A stretch of 8,788 bases of DNA from Patulibacter sp. (lineage in GTDB: Bacteria; Actinomycetota; Thermoleophilia; Solirubrobacterales; Solirubrobacteraceae), in the NCBI GenBank assembly GCA_031119595.1, contig JAVHXX010000163.1, positions 1 through 8,788 on the forward strand, written 5' to 3'. The notes below the pieces were generated by a model. It made no database searches and had not been told where the DNA came from. It was given only the letters and a program-made list of their open reading frames with translations. A program made the position numbers and the translations under genes. Shown in pieces: positions 4,237 through 8,788 of the stretch; within the stretch, counting starts at the first letter, position 1, and every line of letters begins with the position of its first letter.

Positions 4237-6747
4237 TCATGCCGAGACGGCCTCCAGGACCTGCGTCGCGAGCTTCTGGCCCGGCTCGAGCTCGAGCGCG
4301 GCACTCGCGAGGTTGCGGGCGTCCTCGTCCATGCCGCGCAGGCGCGCGCACTCGGCGAGGCCGGCGAAGGCGGCGGAGTCCGGACCGGACTCCTCGACGG
4401 CGGCGATCCATTCGTCGCCCGCCATCTCCGGAAGGCCGCGGCGGAGCAGCAGCGTCGCGAGGACCTCGTGTTCGGTGCGGCGGCCGATGCCCGTCGTGGA
4501 GAGCACGCCGACGAGGTCGGCGAAGGCGTCCGCGGCGCCGAGGCGCAGCAGGCCGTCCATCATCGGGGTGATCGAGTCGACGGCGGTGCGGTCGAGCTTC
4601 GGCGCCTCGCCGGGACCACCGGCAGCGACGGCCCAGGCACGGAGCACGGCCCGGTCGGCCTCGGGGAGCTCGGTCTTGTCGAGCTGCTCGACGAGCGGCC
4701 ACACCTCGGTGCCGACGATCTCGGGCTGTTCGAGGGCGAGCTTCGCGAAGATCGCGGTGCGCACGCCGGCGTGGCCGTAGCGCGCATCGGCGGGCACCAT
4801 CACGGCCTGTTCGGCGGCCTCTTCGACGCGACCCTGCACGAGGAGGGCGTCGGCGAGCCCGATGCGGGCGATGTCGAGCGACGGGCGCCGCTCGAGAGCC
4901 TCGCGGAAGGCCCGCTCGGCCTGCTCGCGGTGGCCGCGTTCCTGCAGGTTGACCGCGAGCATGAACCAGCCGGTGGGGATGAGTTCGGCCTCACCCTCGG
5001 TGAGCTCGGCGTAGACCTCGTCGGGCGACTTGCCGCGCATGAGCAGCAGCGCGATGAACGGGTCGATGAGCGCGAAGACCTGCGGGAACTCGTGGCGGGT
5101 GCGGCGCAGGCGTTCCTCGGCGGAGTCGACCTTCTGCTCCTCGAGATCGAGCTGCACGAGGCGCAGCTCGGCGAGGTAGGACCCGCAGCCGACGGTGGAC
5201 GAGTACTTCGCCGGCGCGTCGCCGAGCTCGACGCACTTCTCGAAGAGGGCGCGGGCCTCCTCGGGCTTGCCGAGCTCCTGGGCCGCGAGCGCCTGCTCGA
5301 AGTAGACGTCGGTGAAGTGGTCGAAGCGATCGTGGATGACCGGCGTGACGCGGTCCATCTCCTCGAACGCCTCGGCCACGCGCAGAGCACGCACGTAGCG
5401 CGAGCACAGCGACGGCAGGAAGCCGTAGAGGCGGAAGTTGGGGTCGTCGACGACCTTGTCGAAGGCCGTGCGGAAGTGCTTGAGCGAGCGCGGTTCGTCG
5501 TTGCCGGCGTACTCCGAGCCGAGGTTGAAGTGGAGGAACGCACCGTCCTCGCCGGACGCCTGCTGCTCCTTGAGGAGGTCGAGGTTGCGGCTCTCCTTGC
5601 CCTTGTCGACGCGGACCTGGTCGAGGTAGCCGTAGTGGTCCATGCGCAGGTCGGTGTGCTCGATGCGCTCGGGCAGGTACCCGGGCAGCGCGTAGGCCAG
5701 CTGCTCGTGGACCGCGCCCTCGAACCGGTACTGCGGGCGGTTGCGGAACATCCGCAGGGCGTTGTGCTTGGCGGCGGTGCCGTCGTCGAGGGAACCGGTG
5801 TGGTTGATCTCCTCGATGAAGAAGGCCTCGCGCCACGTGTGGCCCGTGAGTTCCTTGAGGCGCAAGGCGTCGTCGCCGACGAACACCTCGTCGGCGTCGA
5901 TCCAGATGAACCAGTCGCCGGTGGCGGCCTCGAGGCCGATGTTGCGGGCCTCGCCGAAGTTGCCCGTCCACTCGTGGAAGAGCACCTTCGCCCCGAACGA
6001 CTTCGCGATCTCGACGGTGCGGTCGCGGGAGCCGGTGTCGACGATGATCATCTCGTCGACGCCGTCCTTGATCGCCTCGAGGCAGCGGCCGAGCCACTCC
6101 TCCTCGTCGCGGACGATCATGCAGAGGCTGAGGGTGAGATCGGTCGGCGGCACCGCGGCGGCCGCGGCGCGCTGCAGACGCGGACGCAGGCGCGTGAGGT
6201 GGTGCTTCACGTCGCCCGGGAGGCCGGGGACGCTGGTCTTCGCCTTGCGGCGCGAGCGGACCGTCTCGATCGTGAGGTCGATGCCCGGGAGCTCGGGGTT
6301 GAGGTTCGACGCGGCGACGAGCAGTTCCTCGGCCTCGCGGTAGAGACCGAGCTCGACGCAGATCACGCCGGCGTAGCCGAGGAGGCTGGGCTCGAGCGGG
6401 TTCTCCTCGAGCCAGGTGGCCAGACCTGCGAGGCCCTGCTGGAGCAGGCGCGCGAGGTTCGTGGGCGTGATGCCGGCGCGGAGCTGGAGGAGGTTCTCGA
6501 TGGTGCGCAGACGCGCGAGATGGCGGCGCTGCTCGTGCGAGATCCCGGGGATCTCGGCGAGTGCGGCGGCGAACGCCTCGGCGTCGTGCGCGGCCACGGC
6601 GGCATCGGCGCGGCGCATGATGCTCGCGGCGACGACCGCGGCGCGGAGGTCGGAGGCGTCCTGCATACCGGTCTTCTCGGAGGTGCCGTTCTTGGCGGCG
6701 GCCTGCGCGGCGTCCGGCCCGATGGATTCGTGTTCTTGCAGTGCCAT
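4237..6747 (-). CDS. Large TPR-containing family 2 glycosyltransferase (probable flagellar protein glycosylation)
   Basis: The protein has 836 residues. The N-terminal part (about 40-165) is helical and TPR-like. A GT-A, GT2-type domain follows at about 203-371, with the opening strand LSLCMIVRDEEEWL (from about 206), the nucleotide-binding IIVDTGSRDRT (about 234-244) and the metal-binding DxD in WIDADE (about 282-287). The C-terminal 450 residues are helical repeats of TPR character, for example WFMLAVNLQERGHREQAERA. This architecture is shared with SunS-like and other protein-modifying GT2 enzymes that use TPRs to grip polypeptide acceptors. Upstream of fliD it most likely modifies flagellin or another exported flagellar protein, although the acceptor is inferred. 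I chose the ATG at 6747, which has GAGGAGAG seven bases upstream. A TTG at 6804 would add 19 residues without a clear ribosome site. The stop is ATGA at 4237-4240. Confidence 0.88.
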   Translation of the reverse strand: MALQEHESIGPDAAQAAAKNGTSEKTGMQDASDLRAAVVAASIMRRADAAVAAHDAEAFAAALAEIPGISHEQRRHLARLRTIENLLQLRAGITPTNLARLLQQGLAGLATWLEENPLEPSLLGYAGVICVELGLYREAEELLVAASNLNPELPGIDLTIETVRSRRKAKTSVPGLPGDVKHHLTRLRPRLQRAAAAAVPPTDLTLSLCMIVRDEEEWLGRCLEAIKDGVDEMIIVDTGSRDRTVEIAKSFGAKVLFHEWTGNFGEARNIGLEAATGDWFIWIDADEVFVGDDALRLKELTGHTWREAFFIEEINHTGSLDDGTAAKHNALRMFRNRPQYRFEGAVHEQLAYALPGYLPERIEHTDLRMDHYGYLDQVRVDKGKESRNLDLLKEQQASGEDGAFLHFNLGSEYAGNDEPRSLKHFRTAFDKVVDDPNFRLYGFLPSLCSRYVRALRVAEAFEEMDRVTPVIHDRFDHFTDVYFEQALAAQELGKPEEARALFEKCVELGDAPAKYSSTVGCGSYLAELRLVQLDLEEQKVDSAEERLRRTRHEFPQVFALIDPFIALLLMRGKSPDEVYAELTEGEAELIPTGWFMLAVNLQERGHREQAERAFREALERRPSLDIARIGLADALLVQGRVEEAAEQAVMVPADARYGHAGVRTAIFAKLALEQPEIVGTEVWPLVEQLDKTELPEADRAVLRAWAVAAGGPGEAPKLDRTAVDSITPMMDGLLRLGAADAFADLVGVLSTTGIGRRTEHEVLATLLLRRGLPEMAGDEWIAAVEESGPDSAAFAGLAECARLRGMDEDARNLASAALELEPGQKLATQVLEAVSA

Positions 6748-6754
6748 CTCAGCA

Positions 6755-6762
6755 CTCTCCTC
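6755..6762 (-). promoter_or_regulatory. Ribosome binding site of the TPR glycosyltransferase
   Basis: The minus strand reads GAGGAGAG, seven bases before the ATG at 6747. This supports that start over an in-frame TTG at 6804, which has no comparable site. Confidence 0.65.
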
Positions 6763-6862
6763 GGCAGATCTCGCTCGCTCTGTAGTCCAGCGCGGCTGAG
6801 CCAACCACTCGTCGGGGGATAAACGCTCTCAAGGGGCGGCCCGGGCGTCCGAGTCCTCTCCA
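6763..6862. promoter_or_regulatory. Divergent intergenic region likely holding promoters in both directions
   Basis: About 100 bases separate the ribosome site of the minus-strand flagellar set from the + strand glycosyltransferase. The only AT-rich patch is GGATAAACG (6817-6825), which reads GTTTATCC on the other strand. It could be part of a -10 element in either direction. I find no convincing -35 partner and no full sigma-28 pattern (TAAA, about 15 bases, GCCGATAA). The promoter role is inferred from the divergent layout. Confidence 0.35.
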
Positions 6863-7639
6863 ATGCCCTCCGAAGCAGAGCACCGCTCGGTCAGCATCCT
6901 CATCCCGGCCGCGCGCATGGGCGCGTCCGAGGAGGACGCCCAGACGGTCTGGGGCGACGTGCGCGTCGCCCTCGCGTCGATCGCCGCCTACGCGCCCGGT
7001 GTCGACGTCGTCCTCGCCTGGAACGGCCGCGAGGAGCCGCGGGACCTCCCGCCGAATCCGCACGTGCGGCTCGTGAAACAGATCGAGGGCATCCGTACGG
7101 CGAGCGCCGCATGGAACTTCGCCGCCACCCAGACCGACGCCGACGAGCTGCTCATCCTCGGCGACGACTGCGTGCTCCTCCCGGACTCCCTCCCCCTCCT
7201 CTTCGACGACCTTGCGACCATCCACGCCTCACAGCCCGAGGGCGGCAAGGTCGGGATCGTGGGCACGCGCTCGAACTTCGTGAGCGGACCTCAGAACATC
7301 CGCGAGGCGAACGGCGGTGAACGGGCCGGGATCCGCTTCGACTCCGAGGCGCGGATCTTCGCCGTCGAGATGATCGTGCCGGTGGCGGCCTGGGTCCGCC
7401 ACGACGTCTTCGACTCGGTCGGCGGTTTCCCGAACACGAACTGGTTCGGCGACGACCTCCTCTCCTTCGATCTCCAGAACGCCGGCTATACGCACTACGT
7501 GAGCCGTGCGTACGTGCACCACGTCGGTCAGCGCGCGACCGGCGAGGGCAAGAGCGACCAGCAGCTCTACGACGAGGGCATGGCCTGGCTCGCCGAGCAC
7601 CGCCCGGATTTCCTCCGGGCGCGGCTCGGCACGAGCTGA
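6863..7639 (+). CDS. GT-A-fold glycosyltransferase, family 2-like
   Basis: The 258-aa product is a compact, soluble enzyme. It opens with a beta strand VSILIPAAR (10-18), a GT-A N-terminal pattern. An alternating alpha/beta core follows (VDVVLAWNGRE, about 47-57; WNFAATQTDADELLILGDDC, 84-103). The acidic motif LGDDCVLLPD (about 99-108) sits where GT2 enzymes carry the metal-binding DxD. GGFPNTNWFGDDLLSFDLQNAGY (about 187-209) matches the later acidic region expected to hold the catalytic base, followed by a strand and HHVGQ (219-223). No transmembrane segment is seen. Donor and acceptor sugars cannot be read from sequence. No strong ribosome site precedes the ATG, and no better in-frame start is visible. 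It is transcribed away from the flagellar set and converges on the hydrolase, with 22 bases between the stops. A role in the same glycan pathway is likely but inferred. Confidence 0.8.
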   Translation: MPSEAEHRSVSILIPAARMGASEEDAQTVWGDVRVALASIAAYAPGVDVVLAWNGREEPRDLPPNPHVRLVKQIEGIRTASAAWNFAATQTDADELLILGDDCVLLPDSLPLLFDDLATIHASQPEGGKVGIVGTRSNFVSGPQNIREANGGERAGIRFDSEARIFAVEMIVPVAAWVRHDVFDSVGGFPNTNWFGDDLLSFDLQNAGYTHYVSRAYVHHVGQRATGEGKSDQQLYDEGMAWLAEHRPDFLRARLGTS

Positions 7640-7648
7640 CGCTCGCGC
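7629..7648. terminator. Hairpin spanning the glycosyltransferase stop codon
   Basis: GCACGAGC (7629-7636) pairs with GCTCGCGC (7641-7648) at seven of eight positions around the loop TGAC, which contains the TGA stop. It lies in the 22-base gap of a convergent pair. A perfect 14-base palindrome (7666-7679) follows inside the 3' end of the hydrolase gene. Together they could form a bidirectional terminator. There is no T-run. Confidence 0.4.
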
Positions 7649-7661
7649 AGGCGTCGCCGGG

Positions 7662-8639
7662 CTAGGCGCCGGCCGGCGCGCGCTCGCCGCCGACGGTGAC
7701 GGCCGGCGGCAGCTCCTCGAACGCACTCAGGTCGAGGATCAGCTTCGCCTGCGTCGCGCGGTGCTGGACCTGGTCGATCGGCATCTGCTGCCCCATGACC
7801 GGAAGCAGCTGCTCGAACGTGCTCCCGCGCATGACGTTCTCCAGGAGCCATCCGACCCACTGGTCGCCGGTGATGCGCTGGAGGGTCGGCAGGAGCGAAT
7901 CCCCGAACATCCGGTGCGCGAGCACTTCCGTGATCACGCCGCCGGCACGGAAGTGCTCGACGACGGCGTGCTGGGCGTGATGCACCGGCAGCAGCCGCAC
8001 GGCCGGGGTGTTCACGAACCGCACCGCGTGGGCGCTGTCGATCGCGGTGACCTCCGCGGTGTTCGTGCCCGGGCCGGCCCACGCGCCGTAGATCAGGTCG
8101 ATGTCCGGGAGGGGTCCGTCGTGGCTGGCGAGGAACGACGGCAGGTCCGTGTAGCCGGCGGCGTCGACGCCGCTCGCCTCGAGGGCGTCGAGCGGCGGCA
8201 CCCACCGGGTCTCGTTCATGAGGCTCCAGGTGCGGCGGTCGAAGCACGAGAGCGGCCCGAACGAGATGACCTTGTCGGCGCCGATCAGCGTGCCGAAGAG
8301 GATCGCGGCGTACGCACCCATCGACTGCCCGATGACCGTGACCGAGGTCGCCTCCGCCCGCTCGACGAAGTCGCGGATCGCCGCGGCGGTCGAGGCGACG
8401 TCCTCGGAGATGCCGTCGATACCCGCGAGGTACCAGCGCATGCTCGGGTCGCGGAGGAAGAGCTTGTTCAGCTCGCGCCCGCTGATGAGCTCGAGCTTCT
8501 TGAGGCGCCCCTGGAACTCGAAGTTCGCCGGGGCCGTGTTCGGGTCGGCGTAGAACCCGAAGGTGATCACGAGGGGCTTGCCGGGGCCGCCGTACTCGGT
8601 GGTCGCGTTGCCGCTGAGGGACGGAAGGAGGTCGATCAT
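7662..8639 (-). CDS. Alpha/beta-hydrolase-fold protein, probable esterase or acyl-transfer enzyme
   Basis: The 325-aa product has the alpha/beta-hydrolase layout. An early strand LVITFGFYADP (24-33) lies where the oxyanion-hole strand is expected. The nucleophile elbow VTVIGQSMGAYAAILFG (100-116) places the candidate catalytic serine at 106 in G-Q-S-M-G. A late region, LLPVHHAQHAVVEHF (216-230), offers His221 or His224 as catalytic base, and D201 in AIDSAHA is a possible acid. No signal peptide or membrane helix is seen. The segment KLFLRDPSMRWYLAGIDGI (59-77) recalls hydrolase-like proteins often found beside glycosyltransferases in polysaccharide loci; I place it there by pattern only. The substrate is unknown; an acyl or ester group on a glycan would fit the neighbours. 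The ATG at 8639 has no clear ribosome site, so an upstream extension or leaderless start is possible. Confidence 0.75.
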   Translation of the reverse strand: MIDLLPSLSGNATTEYGGPGKPLVITFGFYADPNTAPANFEFQGRLKKLELISGRELNKLFLRDPSMRWYLAGIDGISEDVASTAAAIRDFVERAEATSVTVIGQSMGAYAAILFGTLIGADKVISFGPLSCFDRRTWSLMNETRWVPPLDALEASGVDAAGYTDLPSFLASHDGPLPDIDLIYGAWAGPGTNTAEVTAIDSAHAVRFVNTPAVRLLPVHHAQHAVVEHFRAGGVITEVLAHRMFGDSLLPTLQRITGDQWVGWLLENVMRGSTFEQLLPVMGQQMPIDQVQHRATQAKLILDLSAFEELPPAVTVGGERAPAGA

Positions 8640-8788
8640 GGTGGATCCAGCGGCAGGGACAGGGCACCCCGGGGGCGGGCGCGCTGCCGCCCTGGTGGCA
8701 GGACCTGGACGGCAGACGCGTCGTCGTCGTGACGCAGGGGACGCAGAACACAGACCCCGAGGATCTGCTCCGGCCGGCGATCGCCGCG
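8618..8788 (+). pseudogene. Fragment of an MGT/UGT-type glycosyltransferase lacking its N-terminal half
   Basis: The frame is open from just after a TGA at 8615 to the window edge. From about 8684 it reads LPPWWQDLDGRRVVVVTQGT, then QNTDPEDLLRPAIAA. This is the well-known hinge and first C-terminal-domain strand of macrolide/UDP-glycosyltransferases, which have W(G/A)DLDG.RPVV.VTQGT..N.D...L..P...AL near mid-protein (roughly residues 220-260 of 400). Upstream residues (WWIQRQGQGTPGAG) show no match to the usual N-terminal domain, and no ATG or GTG lies in frame before the motif. The hydrolase gene occupies the space on the other strand. The fragment is therefore most likely a 5'-truncated remnant or a rearrangement junction. 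It may continue past the window. A different frame starting at the ATG at 8638 has AAGGAGG in front but does not encode the motif. Confidence 0.6.

Noticed and set aside
4067..4240. Start of the 145-aa gene at 4240, overlapping the previous stop as ATGA
   Set aside because: The overlap is attractive, but the 58 added codons have relaxed third-position GC and AGGAGGA precedes the ATG at 4066. I keep it as a secondary possibility.
6748..6804. TTG start extending the TPR glycosyltransferase by 19 residues
   Set aside because: The ATG at 6747 has GAGGAGAG at good spacing. The TTG has no comparable site, and the extension is polar with no family support.
4468..6822. Long + strand open frame of 784 codons
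   Set aside because: It is antisense to the TPR glycosyltransferase, whose minus-strand frame has clear GT2 motifs. The + translation is Val/Glu/Gly-rich with no domain and mirrors the codon bias of the real gene.
7506..8732. + strand open frame of 408 codons and the 394-codon minus frame at 7567-8751
   Set aside because: Both overlap the hydrolase gene, which carries the G-Q-S-M-G elbow. They are Arg/Asp-rich shadows without recognisable motifs.

Overview
This is a high-GC window from a flagellated bacterium. G or C dominates third codon positions, and the flagellar genes sit beside long runs of glycan-handling genes. Base composition and gene style suggest an actinomycetote, possibly a motile lineage such as Thermoleophilia or Nocardioides-like organisms. 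That placement is a guess, because no marker gene is present.

Bases 1 to about 1384 hold no credible gene. They are filled by a G/C-skewed repeat landscape. A direct array of about 86-87 bp units (about 124-630) reads on the + strand. A 63-base near-perfect hairpin lies at 815-877. A second array (about 905-1205) contains 42-bp units and one diverged copy of the 86-bp unit, all inverted relative to the first array. The + strand is G-rich left of the hairpin and C-rich right of it, so the block is roughly mirror-symmetric. The many open frames here are by-products of stop-poor repeats.

Bases 1385 to 6747 are a minus-strand gene set, transcribed in this order: a large TPR/family-2 glycosyltransferase, a small unrecognised 145-aa protein, fliD (filament cap), fliS (flagellin chaperone) and a fliT-like chaperone. 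A strong hairpin terminator follows at 1352-1378. The unknown gene and fliD overlap by one base (TAATG), so they are probably translationally coupled. The arrangement suggests late flagellar assembly combined with glycosylation of flagellin or the cap. No flagellin gene lies in the window.

Bases 6863 to 8788 hold a divergent GT-A-like glycosyltransferase (+), a convergent alpha/beta-hydrolase (-), and a + strand fragment that matches the middle of MGT/UGT-type macrolide glycosyltransferases. The fragment has no room for its N-terminal half, because the hydrolase gene begins exactly where that half should be. This suggests a truncated remnant or rearrangement junction. Together these genes look like a glycan-synthesis and modification neighbourhood attached to a flagellar locus.
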